64,000 bases of DNA from Nitrosomonadales bacterium (GCA_016208015.1 JACQYW010000013.1:62001-126000); one strand, 5' to 3'; positions 13,447 through 26,787 are shown, counted from the first letter of the stretch. Numbers and translations: made by a program. The notes: a model not told the origin generated them from the letters alone.

Positions 13447-14499
13447 TCAGGCAGGCGTTTGCTGCAACAGCACCGTGCGCGTCGGGAAGGCGAAGTCGGC
13501 GCCATTGCGGGCGATGATGGCGGCGACTTGCAGCAGTATCTCCTGCTTGATGGCATGGAACTGCTTCAGTTCGGTGGTCTTGCTGAAGGCCTGGATGACG
13601 AAGTTGATGGAGGAATCGGCGAACTGGTCGAAGGCGACGAAGGAGGGCTGCTCGTTGTCGATCTCGGGGTGCTGATCCAGCATGGTTCGCACCTCCTCGA
13701 CGATGTTCTCCATCCTGCCGATGTCCTCGTAGCGCAGGCCGATGGTCTCGCGGATACGGCGGTGCGACATGCGCGAGGGATTCTCCACCACGATGGAAGT
13801 GAATAGTGAGTTGGGGACGTAAAGCGGCGTCTTGTCCGGCGAGCGGATGATGGTCTGGCGCCAGCCGATCTGCTCGACCCAGCCTTCGATGTTCTTGTCC
13901 GGCGAACGCACCGCATCGCCCACGTTGAACGGGCGGTCCAGATGGATCATCACTGCGCCGAAGAAGTTCGCCAGCAGGTCCTTGGCGGCGAAGCCGACCG
14001 CGATGCCGCCCATGCCGCCGAAGGCCAGCACACCGGAGAGGCTGAAGCCCAGCGTCTGCATCACGGCCATGGCGGCAACGACGAAGACCGAGATACGTGC
14101 GACCTTGCCCAGCCCGTCCACGGTGGTGCGGTCCACATGTCCGCCCGCCCGGACGCGGGCGGCGACCATGTTGTCGGCCACTTCGCGGATCAGCTTGAGC
14201 AGGAACCACGAGATGCAGACCACGATGGCGATGCTGCGCACTGGGGCGACATATTCGAGCAGTTGTTCGTCGGTCTGGCGATGCAAAAGATGCAGGGCGA
14301 AGGAGATGCCGCCCACCCAGATTAGCAGCGGCAACGGTTTGCGTGCTGCCGCGATCAGGGAATCGTCCCACAGGTTTTCAGTGTGTGCGGCGACCTTTTC
14401 CGCCTGTTGCAGACCGCGGCGGGCAAGGTAATGCGCCGCAACGGTGGCGGCGAGTACCAGCAGCAGGCGGACAGTTTCGGGACTCAGGTTGATGGTCAT
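13447..14499 (-). CDS. MscS-family mechanosensitive ion channel
   Basis: A 350-residue small-conductance mechanosensitive channel of the inner membrane. Several hydrophobic helices lie in the first 150 residues; the pore-lining helix carries the Gly/Ala-rich FGGMGGIAVGFAAKDLLANFFG pattern, followed by the beta domain DRPFNVGDAV. The C-terminal alpha/beta cage is shorter than in some homologues. I chose the ATG at 14499 because AAGGAG lies five bases upstream; an ATG 33 bases earlier would overlap mnmA and lacks such a site. It likely releases solutes on hypo-osmotic shock. Confidence 0.88.
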   Translation of the reverse strand: MTINLSPETVRLLLVLAATVAAHYLARRGLQQAEKVAAHTENLWDDSLIAAARKPLPLLIWVGGISFALHLLHRQTDEQLLEYVAPVRSIAIVVCISWFLLKLIREVADNMVAARVRAGGHVDRTTVDGLGKVARISVFVVAAMAVMQTLGFSLSGVLAFGGMGGIAVGFAAKDLLANFFGAVMIHLDRPFNVGDAVRSPDKNIEGWVEQIGWRQTIIRSPDKTPLYVPNSLFTSIVVENPSRMSHRRIRETIGLRYEDIGRMENIVEEVRTMLDQHPEIDNEQPSFVAFDQFADSSINFVIQAFSKTTELKQFHAIKQEILLQVAAIIARNGADFAFPTRTVLLQQTPA

Positions 14500-14512
14500 C
14501 TGCGCTCCTTGC

Positions 14513-15592
14513 TCATTTCTCGATGATGCCACCGCCGAGACAGACTGCCCCGTCGTAGGCGACGACAGATTGTCCCGGTGTCACCGCCCACTGTGCCTCG
14601 TCGAAGCTGAAGCGGGTGGAGTCCGCGCCGGTCAGGGCGATGCGGCAACCCGCATCCTGCTGGCGGTAGCGCGTCTTGGCGGCGTAGGCGCGCGCGGTGT
14701 CGGGCGCGGTGCCGCTGATCCAGTGCATCTCCAGCGCTTCCAGTTCCGGCTTGAGCAGCGCGGGGTGGTCGTGGCCCTGCACCACGATCAGGCGGTTGTT
14801 CGCCATATCCTTTCCCGCGACGAACCACGGTTCGCCGCTGCCTTCCTTGCCGCCGCCGATGCCCAATCCTTGGCGCTGGCCGTAGGTGTAGAACGACAGG
14901 CCCATGTGCGATCCCATCACCTTGCCTTCCGGCGTGACCATGTCGCCGGGTTTGGTCGGCAGGTAACGGTTGAGGAATTCGCGGAACGGGCGTTCGCCGA
15001 TGAAGCAGATGCCGGTGCTGTCCTTCTTCGCGGCGTTGGAAAGGTTGTGTTCGCGCGCGATCTCGCGCACTTTCGATTTGGGGATGTCGCCCAACGGGAA
15101 CATGGACTTCGACAATTGCAGCTGGTTCAGACGGTGCAGGAAGTAACTCTGGTCCTTGCTGTCGTCGTCGGCCTTGAGCAACTGGAACAGGCCGTCCTGC
15201 TCGCGCACCTTGGCATAGTGACCGGTGGCGATCTTTTCCGCGCCGAGGCGGATGGCGTGGTCGAGGAAGGCCTTGAACTTGATCTCCGAGTTGCACAGGA
15301 TGTCCGGGTTGGGCGTGCGCCCGGCTTCGTATTCGCGCAGGAAATAGCTGAACACGCGATCCTTGTACTCCTTGGCGAAATTCACCGCCTCGATGGGGAT
15401 GCCGATGGTGTCGGCGACGGCCACGGCGTCGATCAGGTCCTGGCGCGAGGAACAATATTCGCTGTCGTCATCGTCCTCCCAGTTCTTCATGAACAGGCCG
15501 ATGACCTCGTAGCCCTGTTGTTTCAACAGGAGAGCCGTGACAGAAGAGTCCACGCCGCCGGACATGCCGACAACAACGCAGCCCTTACTCAT
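14513..15592 (-). CDS. mnmA: tRNA-specific 2-thiouridylase
   Basis: A 359-residue enzyme that thiolates U34 of tRNA-Lys, -Glu and -Gln. The PP-loop [17 protein letters not shown] is at the N-terminus. [12 protein letters not shown] carries the first catalytic cysteine and [10 protein letters not shown] the second, both needed for persulfide sulfur transfer. [12 protein letters not shown] and DKDQSYFL-like segments are also typical. The nudJ-like gene stop overlaps its start by eight bases, and mscS follows downstream after 13 bases, so the genes share a message. Confidence 0.96.
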   Translation of the reverse strand: MSKGCVVVGMSGGVDSSVTALLLKQQGYEVIGLFMKNWEDDDDSEYCSSRQDLIDAVAVADTIGIPIEAVNFAKEYKDRVFSYFLREYEAGRTPNPDILCNSEIKFKAFLDHAIRLGAEKIATGHYAKVREQDGLFQLLKADDDSKDQSYFLHRLNQLQLSKSMFPLGDIPKSKVREIAREHNLSNAAKKDSTGICFIGERPFREFLNRYLPTKPGDMVTPEGKVMGSHMGLSFYTYGQRQGLGIGGGKEGSGEPWFVAGKDMANNRLIVVQGHDHPALLKPELEALEMHWISGTAPDTARAYAAKTRYRQQDAGCRIALTGADSTRFSFDEAQWAVTPGQSVVAYDGAVCLGGGIIEK

Positions 15593-16031
15593 AATGCGTG
15601 ATCAGGTCGAGCGGGTAGCGCTTGCCAGCGAGGTAGTCCTCCACGCAACGCAGGATCAACGGGCTGCGGTGGCGTGCCTGCGTGGCCCGGATCTCGTCCA
15701 GCGTCATCCACACGGCGCGCACGATGCCCTTGTCCAACTCGCGTTCCGGATGATGGGCGACGATGCACCCGCCGAAAGCGAAACGCAGATAGGTGGTGTC
15801 GGATGCGTTCGAATGCCAGCGATAGACGCCGATCAGGAATTCGGGTTCGAAATCGTAGGCCGATTCTTCCAGCACTTCGCGGATCGCGCCTGCAGGCAGG
15901 GTCTCGTTGGGTTCCCAGTGGCCGGCGGGCTGGTTGAACAGCAGGCCTTGCGGGGTGTGTTCTTCCACCAGCAAGAACTTGCCATCCTGTTCAAGGACGG
16001 CGGCGACGGTGGCGTGTGGTTTCCAGATCAT
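15585..16031 (-). CDS. nudJ: NUDIX hydrolase, NudJ-like
   Basis: A 148-residue Nudix protein. The Nudix box is [23 protein letters not shown] in outline (G-x5-E-x7-REVLEES), with the catalytic REVLEE glutamates present and Ala where Gly is usual near the end. The N-terminus ([21 protein letters not shown]) and the position directly before mnmA match E. coli NudJ, which hydrolyses thiamine pyrophosphate and nucleoside di/triphosphates. It overlaps mnmA by eight bases. Confidence 0.8.
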   Translation of the reverse strand: MIWKPHATVAAVLEQDGKFLLVEEHTPQGLLFNQPAGHWEPNETLPAGAIREVLEESAYDFEPEFLIGVYRWHSNASDTTYLRFAFGGCIVAHHPERELDKGIVRAVWMTLDEIRATQARHRSPLILRCVEDYLAGKRYPLDLITHYE

Positions 16032-16052
16032 AACGGGATTTTAAACGAAATG

Positions 16053-16079
16053 AAAAAGGCAGGGTTGCCCCTGCCTTTT
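16053..16079 (-). terminator. Terminator after the lysine-rich protein gene
   Basis: Stem AAAAGGCAGGG paired with CCCTGCCTTTT, with a short loop. Read on the minus strand the stem is followed by TTTTTCATTT, a usable U-tract. It lies between the small exported protein and the nudJ-like gene. Confidence 0.75.
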
Positions 16080-16094
16080 CGGGTTACAGCAAAA

Positions 16095-16313
16095 TTACTT
16101 GACGGCTGGAGCAGCTGCTTCAGCGGCTTTGGCCTTCTTTGCTTTTTTTGCCTTCTTGGCTTTCTTGGCTTTCATTGCTTTTTTGGCAGGAGTTCCGGCT
16201 GCGGGAGCGGAGGCAGCAGCCGGAGCAGCAGCGGGAACGGTAGCATCAGCAGCAACTGCGGAATAGGAAACGAGAGCGAAAACAGCAGCAATCAGTGTAG
16301 AAAGCAGTTTCAT
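16095..16313 (-). CDS. Small exported Ala/Lys-rich repeat protein
   Basis: A 72-residue protein with a signal peptide ([22 protein letters not shown]). An Ala/Pro-rich linker follows, then a run of KKA repeats ([20 protein letters not shown] in outline) and an Ala-rich tail. The lysine block resembles histone H1-like tails, but the signal peptide suggests it acts in the periplasm or outside, perhaps binding polyanions such as DNA, phosphate polymers or polysaccharide; this is inference. The ATG at 16313 is preferred over one 12 bases earlier because TGGAG precedes it by about seven bases. It has its own terminator, so it is probably a monocistronic gene. Confidence 0.6.
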   Translation of the reverse strand: MKLLSTLIAAVFALVSYSAVAADATVPAAAPAAASAPAAGTPAKKAMKAKKAKKAKKAKKAKAAEAAAPAVK

Positions 16314-16416
16314 TGGAGGCTCCATTCAATAGTTGGGAAGTGTGTGACACTACTTGTGTCAGTAGCCATTAACGCGGGCGCGTTGCGTTGCGTTGACAGC
16401 GAGAACGACGATTGTT

Positions 16417-16503
16417 TGGTGCCGGGGGGGGGAATCGAACCCCCACGCCCTTTCAGGCACCGGATTTTGAGTCCGGCACGTCTACCAGTTCCATCACCCC
16501 GGC
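16417..16503 (-). tRNA. tRNA-Leu (CAA)
   Basis: The minus strand folds as a class II tRNA: acceptor GCCGGGG/CCCCGGC, anticodon stem CCGGA/TCCGG with loop CTCAAAA (anticodon CAA at 16467-16469), long variable arm around TGCCTGAAAGGGCG, and T-arm loop GTTCGATTC. Discriminator A and an encoded CCA end at 16417-16420. It decodes UUG. It stands alone between the lysine-rich protein gene and queA. Confidence 0.97.
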
Positions 16504-16589
16504 TGGGTGCATTTCCCATACAGCCGCAGAAACAGCGCTCCGCAATGAGAAGGGCGCGAATTATCCATGAAACGCCACTCTCCATCAAC

Positions 16590-16595
16590 TACAAT
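16590..16595 (+). promoter_or_regulatory. Candidate queA -10 element
   Basis: TACAAT followed by GCGCGCTTTTC, 34 bases before the queA ATG. It matches the TATAAT-GCGCGCC pattern seen at other promoters here. No clear -35 hexamer. Confidence 0.4.
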
Positions 16596-16628
16596 GCGCG
16601 CTTTTCTACCCGCATCCCCGTGGTTTTC

Positions 16629-18748
<2,120 letters not shown>

Positions 18749-18797
18749 GTCGTAGCCCAGCCGTAAGCGCGTAGCAAAACAGTCATGTCATCCATGT

Positions 18798-18803
18798 TAG
18801 AAT
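18798..18803 (+). promoter_or_regulatory. Candidate yajC -10 element
   Basis: TAGAAT followed by GCGCGCCTTT, the same extended pattern as at the rpsT promoter. It lies about 48 bases before yajC. The -35 region (around 18775) is poor. Confidence 0.45.
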
Positions 18804-18850
18804 GCGCGCCTTTGAATTTTTACAACCCGATTTTCCAAGGAGGAGTAGAC

Positions 18851-19192
18851 ATGGTTTCCATCAGCGATTTGTTCATCAGTAACGCATATGCAGAAGGTGT
18901 AGCAGCCCCGCAAGGCGGCGGTTTCATGGAGTTCCTGCCCCTGATCGCCCTGCTGGCGGTGTTCTATTTCCTTATCCTGCGCCCGCAGCAAAAGCGCACC
19001 AAGGAACACAAGGCTTTGATGGAAGCGCTGCAAAAGGGTGACGAAGTCATCACCATCGGTGGTGTGCTCGGCAAAGTGACCAAAGTTGGCGATGAGAATG
19101 TGGCGGTCGAGATCGCCGACAACGTCGTCATCCAGGTGCAAAAGGCGGCCGTCCAGAACGTTCTGCCCAAAGGCACGATCAAGTCGATCTGA
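18851..19192 (+). CDS. yajC: Preprotein translocase subunit YajC
   Basis: A 113-residue single-pass inner-membrane protein that associates with SecDF. The membrane helix is FLPLIALLAVFYFLILRPQQ, followed by the family motif RPQQKRTKEHK and a cytosolic domain (LQKGDEVITIGGVLGKV). The ATG is preceded by a strong AAGGAGGAG ribosome site; an upstream in-frame start would place extra residues before the helix. GGAGGAG in this site is the perfect complement of the CTCCTCC loop of the small RNA candidate at 44.4 kb. Confidence 0.95.
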   Translation: MVSISDLFISNAYAEGVAAPQGGGFMEFLPLIALLAVFYFLILRPQQKRTKEHKALMEALQKGDEVITIGGVLGKVTKVGDENVAVEIADNVVIQVQKAAVQNVLPKGTIKSI

Positions 19193-19231
19193 ATCCCGTA
19201 ATTCACTCATGCCGCAAGCCAAGGTGCTGAA

Positions 19232-21046
19232 ATGAACCAATATCCGCTCTGGAAATATCTGCTGATCCTGTTCGCGCTGCTGATGGGCCTGGTCTATACC
19301 TTGCCCAACTTCTACGGCGAGGCGCCGGCGGTGCAAGTGTTGCCGCTGCGCTCCAGTCTCAAGGCGGATACGGCGTTGCTGGCGCGGGTGGATGAGGTAC
19401 TCAAGACGGCACAACTGAATCCGGATGTGGTTTCTCTGGACGCGACCAGCGTCAAGGCGCGTTTTGCCGATACCGATACCCAGCTGAAAGCCAAAGACGT
19501 ACTGCAGGCGCAACTGGGCGAAGACTACATGGTGGCGCTGAACCTGCTGTCGCGTTCGCCGCAGTGGTTGCCCGATTATTTCAACGCTTTGCCGATGTAT
19601 CTCGGCCTGGACCTGCGCGGTGGCGTGCATTTCCTGATGCAGGTGGACATGAAGGGTGCGCTGGACAAAGCGCTGGAATCGTCTTCCGGCGATATCCGCA
19701 GCACCCTGCGCGAGGCGAACATCGCCTACTCCGGCGTGAGCCGCGACGGTAGCGTCGTTACCACCAAGTTCCGCGATGCCGGTGCGCGCAGCAAAGGCGA
19801 GGAAGAGCTCAAGCAGCGTTTCGGCGGGGTGGAGTTCAACACAAGCGAGGCTGGCGGCGACTTCCTGCTGCATGGCCGTCTCAAGCAGCAAGAGCAGTTG
19901 CGTATCCAGGAAGCGGCCATCCAGCAGAACCTCATCACCTTGCGTAACCGCGTCAACGAACTGGGCGTAGCCGAGCCGGTGATCCAGCAGCAGGGTGCCG
20001 ACCGCATCGTGGTGCAACTGCCTGGCGTGCAGGACACGGCACGTGCAAAGGAGATCCTGGGCCGCACCGCCACGCTGGAAGTGCGCCTGGTCGACGACGA
20101 GCACCAGATCGGCGCAGGAGCGGTCGCACCGTTCGGCACCGAGATATTCAAGGACAGCGACGGTTCGCTGTTGCTGGTGAAGAAGAGCGTGATCCTGACC
20201 GGCGAGCGCATCGACGATGCGCAGCCCGGTTTCGACAGCCGCAACAACGAACCCGCAGTACACATCAATCTGGATGCGGTCGGCGCGCGCAAATTCAAGG
20301 AAGCGACGCGCGAGAACGTCGGCAAGCGCATGGCCATCATCCTGTTCGAAAAGGGCAGGGGCGAAGTGGTCACCGCACCGGTCATCCGCGAAGAGATCGG
20401 CGGCGGTCGCGTGCAGATCAGCGGCCGCATGAATACGACCGAGGCCAACGACACCGCGCTGCTGCTGCGCGCGGGTGCTTTGGCGGCACCGATGGAGATC
20501 ATCGAGGAACGCACCGTCGGCCCCAGCTTGGGCGCGGACAACATCAAACGTGGCTTCGATTCGACCAAGATCGGTTTCATCGCCATCGCCATCTTCATGA
20601 TCGTCTACTACCTGATGTTCGGCACGGTATCGGTGCTGGCGCTGGGTGCGAACCTGCTGTTGCTGGTCGCGCTGCTGTCGATGATGCAGGCTACGCTCAC
20701 CCTGCCCGGTATGGCTGCTATCGCGCTGACGCTTGGTATGGCGATCGACTCCAACGTGCTGATCAACGAGCGCATCCGCGAAGAACTGCGCAACGGCGTG
20801 CCGCCGCAGGGGGCGATCCATGCGGGATACGAGAACGCTTTCGCCACCATCCTGGACACCAACATCACCACGCTGATCGCCGGCATTGCGCTGTTCATGT
20901 TCGGCTCCGGGCCGATCAAAGGCTTCGCCGTGGTGCTGTGTCTGGGCATCCTGACTTCGATGTTCAGCGCGGTGATGGTTTCGCGAGCGCTGGTCAATCT
21001 GTTCTATGGCCGCAAGGCGCGACTGAACAAAGTCGCGATCGGTTAA
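19232..21046 (+). CDS. secD: Protein translocase subunit SecD
   Basis: A 604-residue RND-type membrane protein that uses the proton gradient to pull exported proteins through SecYEG. One N-terminal helix (LWKYLLILFALLMGLVYTL) is followed by a large periplasmic domain, with the DLRGGVHFLMQVD motif near residue 125. Five C-terminal helices follow, including GMAIDSNVLINERIREEL, whose Asp is a conserved proton-path residue. Length is normal. It sits between yajC and secF. Confidence 0.97.
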   Translation: MNQYPLWKYLLILFALLMGLVYTLPNFYGEAPAVQVLPLRSSLKADTALLARVDEVLKTAQLNPDVVSLDATSVKARFADTDTQLKAKDVLQAQLGEDYMVALNLLSRSPQWLPDYFNALPMYLGLDLRGGVHFLMQVDMKGALDKALESSSGDIRSTLREANIAYSGVSRDGSVVTTKFRDAGARSKGEEELKQRFGGVEFNTSEAGGDFLLHGRLKQQEQLRIQEAAIQQNLITLRNRVNELGVAEPVIQQQGADRIVVQLPGVQDTARAKEILGRTATLEVRLVDDEHQIGAGAVAPFGTEIFKDSDGSLLLVKKSVILTGERIDDAQPGFDSRNNEPAVHINLDAVGARKFKEATRENVGKRMAIILFEKGRGEVVTAPVIREEIGGGRVQISGRMNTTEANDTALLLRAGALAAPMEIIEERTVGPSLGADNIKRGFDSTKIGFIAIAIFMIVYYLMFGTVSVLALGANLLLLVALLSMMQATLTLPGMAAIALTLGMAIDSNVLINERIREELRNGVPPQGAIHAGYENAFATILDTNITTLIAGIALFMFGSGPIKGFAVVLCLGILTSMFSAVMVSRALVNLFYGRKARLNKVAIG

Positions 21047-21058
21047 GGAGACACGACA

Positions 21059-21991
21059 ATGGAATTCTTCAAGATCAAAAAAGACATCCCGTTCATGAGC
21101 TACGGGAAAGTGACCACCAGCATCTCGCTGGTGACCTTCCTGCTGGCCGTGTTCTTCCTGGCGACCAAGGGTCTGAACTTCGGCGTCGACTTCACCGGCG
21201 GCACGGTGTTGGAAGTGCATTACGCACAACCGGCCGATATCAACAAAGTGCGCGAGCAACTGGTCGGCGTCGGCCTCAAGGAAGCGCTGGTGCAGAATTT
21301 CGGCAGCAGCCATGATGTGCTGATCCAGGTGCCGCTGAAGCAGAACACCATGGGCGCCAAGCTCAGCGAGCATGTGGTCGAGACCCTGCGTCAGCAGGAC
21401 GCCAGCGTAGAGTTGCGCCGTGTCGAGTTCGTCGGCCCGCAGGTGGGCAAGGATCTGGTCGAGAACGGTGCGATGGCGCTGCTGTTGGTTTCGCTGGGGA
21501 TCGTCGGCTATCTGTGGATGCGCTTCGAGTGGAAGTTCGGTCTGGCAGCCATCATCGCCAACCTGCATGACGTGGTGATCATCCTGGGCTTCTTCGCCTT
21601 CTTCCAGTGGGAGTTCTCGCTCTCGGTGCTGGCGGCGGTGCTGGCGGTGCTGGGTTACTCGGTGAATGAATCGGTGGTGGTGTTCGATCGTATCCGCGAG
21701 AACTTTCGCAAGATGCGCAAGACCGAAGTGTCAGAGATCATCGACAACGCCATCACCCGCACCATGTCACGCACCATCATCACACACGGATCGACGCAGA
21801 TGATGGTGACCTCCATGCTGTTCCTGGGGGGCGAGACGCTGCATTACTTCGCGCTGGCGCTGACCATCGGCATCCTGTTCAGTATCTATTCCTCGGTGCT
21901 GGTCGCCAGCCCATTGCTGATGATGTTCGGTGTTTCGCGCGAGGACTTCATCAAGCCGGAAAAGACCGAAGCTGAAGAGGTGTTGCCTTAA
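21059..21991 (+). CDS. secF: Protein translocase subunit SecF
   Basis: A 310-residue partner of SecD with six membrane helices. The family motif GVDFTGGTVLEV lies near residue 42, and GYSVNESVVVFDRIRENFRK near residue 200 corresponds to the SecD NVLINERIREE segment. SRTIITHGSTQMMVTSMLFLGG follows. It begins 12 bases after secD with a GGAGACACG ribosome site and overlaps the DedA gene by one base. Confidence 0.97.
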   Translation: MEFFKIKKDIPFMSYGKVTTSISLVTFLLAVFFLATKGLNFGVDFTGGTVLEVHYAQPADINKVREQLVGVGLKEALVQNFGSSHDVLIQVPLKQNTMGAKLSEHVVETLRQQDASVELRRVEFVGPQVGKDLVENGAMALLLVSLGIVGYLWMRFEWKFGLAAIIANLHDVVIILGFFAFFQWEFSLSVLAAVLAVLGYSVNESVVVFDRIRENFRKMRKTEVSEIIDNAITRTMSRTIITHGSTQMMVTSMLFLGGETLHYFALALTIGILFSIYSSVLVASPLLMMFGVSREDFIKPEKTEAEEVLP

Positions 21992-22650
21992 TGGAATTGC
22001 TGACGGGGTTCATAGATATCGTCCTGCATCTGGACGCGCATCTGCTGGCGCTGGTGCAGGAATATGGTCTGTGGATCTACGCCATCCTGTTCGCCATCAT
22101 CTTTGCCGAGACCGGTCTTGTCGTTGCACCTTTCCTGCCGGGCGATTCGCTGCTGTTCGTGATCGGTGCGCTGTGCGGCATGGGTTCGCTGGAGTTGCAG
22201 ATCGCGATGCCGCTGCTGATTCTGGCCGCGTTCATGGGCGACAACACCAATTACTGGGTAGGCAGATTGCTGGGGTTGCGGCTGCTCAACCACGCCAGCC
22301 AGAAACTCATCAAGCATGAGCATCTGGAAAAGACCCACGCCTTCTACGCCAAGCACGGCGGCAAGACGGTCATCTTCGCGCGCTTCCTGCCCATCATCCG
22401 CACCTTTGCCCCCTTCGTGGCGGGCATCGGCACCATGAACTACCGCCTGTATGTGATGTACAGCATCATCGGCGGGGTGTCATGGATAGGCAGCCTGACG
22501 CTGGCGGGCTACTTCTTCGGCAACATCCCCATCATCAAGGACAATCTCACCTTGATGATCCTGGTCATCATCGTCATCTCCTTTATTCCGGCGATCCTTG
22601 AGTATCTCAAGCATCTCAGGAACAAGAAGAGCGAAGCGACCGGCAAGTAA
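21991..22650 (+). CDS. DedA-family membrane protein
   Basis: A 219-residue polytopic protein of the DedA/SNARE-associated group. Motifs: FAETGLVVAPFLPGDSLLFVIGAL (the E and the PGD loop) and the re-entrant FARFLPIIRTFAPFVAGIGTMNY with the essential arginines. Family members act in undecaprenyl-phosphate or phospholipid flipping and pH/envelope homeostasis. Its ATG overlaps the secF stop codon (TAATGG), so it is part of that message. Confidence 0.88.
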   Translation: MELLTGFIDIVLHLDAHLLALVQEYGLWIYAILFAIIFAETGLVVAPFLPGDSLLFVIGALCGMGSLELQIAMPLLILAAFMGDNTNYWVGRLLGLRLLNHASQKLIKHEHLEKTHAFYAKHGGKTVIFARFLPIIRTFAPFVAGIGTMNYRLYVMYSIIGGVSWIGSLTLAGYFFGNIPIIKDNLTLMILVIIVISFIPAILEYLKHLRNKKSEATGK

Positions 22651-22658
22651 TCCGTTTC

Positions 22659-23564
22659 TTACTCGCATGCCGGGAGCGCCTGCATCCCGATGAGCCTTTC
22701 GGCATGCCAGTTCTGTACAGCCCAACCCATCACCGTTCCTACATCGCTGTTAAGCAATTCATCCGGCGGCTCCTGCCGCAGGAAATCCAGCACGCGCAAC
22801 AATGTTGCGACCGGCTGTGATTCATCCACCGGTGCTGCCAACGTCTGCTTGCTCAGTTTCTCCCCCGCCCCGTTCATCGCGACAGGCAGGTGCATGTAGT
22901 TCAACACCGAAAATCCCAGCAGGCGCTGCAGATGGATTTGGCGCGGAGTGGAAGCGAGCAGATCGGCTCCGCGCACGATATGGGTGACGCGCTGGAACGC
23001 ATCGTCCACCACCACCGCGAGTTGATAGGCGAAGAGGCCGTCGGCGCGCTTTACCACGAAATCACCGATCTGGCTTTCCAGGTGTTGGGTGATGCGGCTT
23101 TGCAGCGCATCGGTGAGCTCAATTGCTTCGTTGTTCGTCCGTACCCGCCAAGCCCGTCCTTCGCGCCCAACCGGAATGGCATTGCGGCAAGTGCCGGGAT
23201 ACACCGGCCCCTCGATGCCATATAACGCCGAATCCGAGATCTCTTTGCGCGTGCAGCAACACGGATACACCGCCCCGTTGTCTTTCAAGCGATGCAATGC
23301 CTCTTCATATGCAGCCGTGCGCTGGCTCTGGTAAATGACGGGTTCGTCGCTATGCAGCCCGAACGCCTCCAGCGTGCGCAGGATGTCATCCGCCGCACCC
23401 GGCACGCAACGCGGCGTATCGAGGTCTTCCATGCGCACCAGCCAGGTGCCGTGATGATGTTTGGCGTCGAGATAACTGCCGACGGCAGCAACGAGTGAGC
23501 CGAAATGGAGGGGGCCGGTGGGGGAGGGGGCGAAGCGCCCGCGATATTCAGTTGAAGATGGCAT
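22659..23564 (-). CDS. gluQ: Glutamyl-Q tRNA(Asp) synthetase
   Basis: A 301-residue paralogue of the GluRS catalytic domain that glutamylates queuosine at position 34 of tRNA-Asp. GRFAPSPTGPLHFGSLVAAVG carries the HIGH-equivalent HFGS, the zinc-like cysteines occur in YPCCCTRKE, and the KMSKS-like motif is GEKLSKQTLA. It lacks an anticodon-binding domain. It converges on the DedA gene. Its presence fits a queuosine-using organism, as do queA and tgt nearby. The start MPSSTEYRGRFAPS is the first ATG. Confidence 0.94.
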   Translation of the reverse strand: MPSSTEYRGRFAPSPTGPLHFGSLVAAVGSYLDAKHHHGTWLVRMEDLDTPRCVPGAADDILRTLEAFGLHSDEPVIYQSQRTAAYEEALHRLKDNGAVYPCCCTRKEISDSALYGIEGPVYPGTCRNAIPVGREGRAWRVRTNNEAIELTDALQSRITQHLESQIGDFVVKRADGLFAYQLAVVVDDAFQRVTHIVRGADLLASTPRQIHLQRLLGFSVLNYMHLPVAMNGAGEKLSKQTLAAPVDESQPVATLLRVLDFLRQEPPDELLNSDVGTVMGWAVQNWHAERLIGMQALPACE

Positions 23565-23572
23565 TCGGTTTT

Positions 23573-23649
23573 GTAGGGCGGGTTAGCGCGGCGTAACCCG
23601 CCGGATGGTTTTACATACGGCGCAATGCCCGTTGGTTATTGCACCCTAC
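23573..23649. repeat. REP-like palindromic element (copy 1)
   Basis: It starts GTAGGGCG and ends CACCCTAC. Its first half is the inverted repeat GGCGGGTTA/TAACCCGCC (23577-23585/23594-23602); its second half shares 29 identical bases (23614-23642) with the element at 62072-62100. It lies between gluQ and the small membrane-protein gene. REP elements of this type are usually scattered by a RAYT transposase, none of which is visible here. Confidence 0.7.
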
Positions 23650-23654
23650 GCTTG

Positions 23655-23963
23655 CTAAGCGTTTGCGTACATATAGCCGAATATTGCAATGCATAAGACC
23701 GAAACAGCTGCGATGACTGCTGATATCCGCGAAAGTATGAAGAGCCATCGTTCGCGGGAGTGGAGAGGCGGCACCGGCACCCATGGCAGTAAATATCTGA
23801 ATTTTAGTGATTGAACTTTACCGCCTCGAACGTGCCCCCAAGCATAAAGCTCGGATTGCATCGAAGCATCTATTCTGTGTCTGAGAAGCCCGGCGAGAAC
23901 AACGTGCAGAGCAATGGCGGTTAGAGCAATCAACAACAGCAATGCAATGACGTCTTCGTTCAT
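23655..23963 (-). CDS. Small hypothetical membrane protein
   Basis: A 102-residue protein with two hydrophobic helices: one at the N-terminus (VIALLLLIALTAIALHVVLAGLL) and one at the C-terminus (ISAVIAAVSVLCIAIFGYMY), joined by a polar segment containing a PWVPVPPL proline patch. I recognise no family. It lies 14 bases downstream of clpA on the same strand and could be read through from clpSA. The ATG at 23963 is the first good start; a TTG nine bases earlier is less likely. Confidence 0.5.
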   Translation of the reverse strand: MNEDVIALLLLIALTAIALHVVLAGLLRHRIDASMQSELYAWGHVRGGKVQSLKFRYLLPWVPVPPLHSRERWLFILSRISAVIAAVSVLCIAIFGYMYANA

Positions 23964-23977
23964 CAGGTTCAACTGGT

Positions 23978-26236
<2,259 letters not shown>

Positions 26237-26237
26237 T

Positions 26238-26540
26238 TTAATTTTCCTCCATGCGGCATCGTAACGGATGCCCGTGCTGCGTTGCAAACGCCGACACCTG
26301 AGATACCTTGGTGTCAGCGATGTCTTTGGGGTATACGCCGCATACGGCTGAACCCTCATTATGTATTTGGAGCATGACTTGCGTCGCGCGTTCCTGACTC
26401 ATCGAAAAAAACGATCTCAACACTTCAATCACGAACTCCATCGTGGTGAAATCGTCGTTTATCAGTATCACCTTATACAGCTTGGGCGGCTTGGTCTTGC
26501 TGCGCTCCAACAGATTTACGTTCTCTTGCTTGGTTGCCAT
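26238..26540 (-). CDS. clpS: Clp protease adaptor ClpS
   Basis: A 100-residue adaptor that delivers N-end-rule substrates to ClpA. After a flexible N-terminus comes [24 protein letters not shown], with the NDD and the methionine of TTMEFV that line the binding pocket, then a helix with the conserved histidine ([12 protein letters not shown]). Gene order clpS-clpA on one message matches other proteobacteria; a cold-shock gene diverges upstream, as cspD does in E. coli. Confidence 0.96.
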   Translation of the reverse strand: MATKQENVNLLERSKTKPPKLYKVILINDDFTTMEFVIEVLRSFFSMSQERATQVMLQIHNEGSAVCGVYPKDIADTKVSQVSAFATQHGHPLRCRMEEN

Positions 26541-26630
26541 CGTTTGTCATTCTCACCCGGTACTCAGTTGCATATTTGACGATTAACGTGGGATTTTCAA
26601 GTCAATTCGGAAATAAATCTTATTTAGCGC

Positions 26631-26660
26631 TTGACGTTGCAAGTTCAACTGGGGTAAAAA
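26631..26660 (+). promoter_or_regulatory. Candidate csp promoter
   Basis: TTGACG (26631-26636), 18-base spacer, TAAAAA (26655-26660). It would give a leader of about 120 bases before the csp start. Several AT-rich alternatives exist, so confidence is limited. Confidence 0.35.
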
Positions 26661-26746
26661 GCGCTCGGGTGTTTGAATCAAAGTATCTGCTAGTGCTGGT
26701 TTTGCCATGTGCGGTCCCATTTGCGATCTTGGAATTCAAACAATTT

Positions 26747-26772
26747 GACGGGATTTCCACCCGTCGTTTTTT
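26747..26772 (+). promoter_or_regulatory. Terminator-like hairpin in the csp leader
   Basis: GACGGG-atttcca-CCCGTC followed by GTTTTTTG, ending 15 bases before the csp ATG and directly upstream of the AAGGAAG ribosome site. This is the form of an intrinsic terminator placed inside a leader, so it may act as an attenuator or thermosensor. Confidence 0.5.
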
Positions 26773-26787
26773 GTAAGGAAGCAAAGC

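Noticed and set aside
18797..21568. 923-residue minus-strand open frame opposite yajC-secD-secF
   Set aside because: Frame left open by GC-rich codon bias; the plus-strand genes match known families over their full length.
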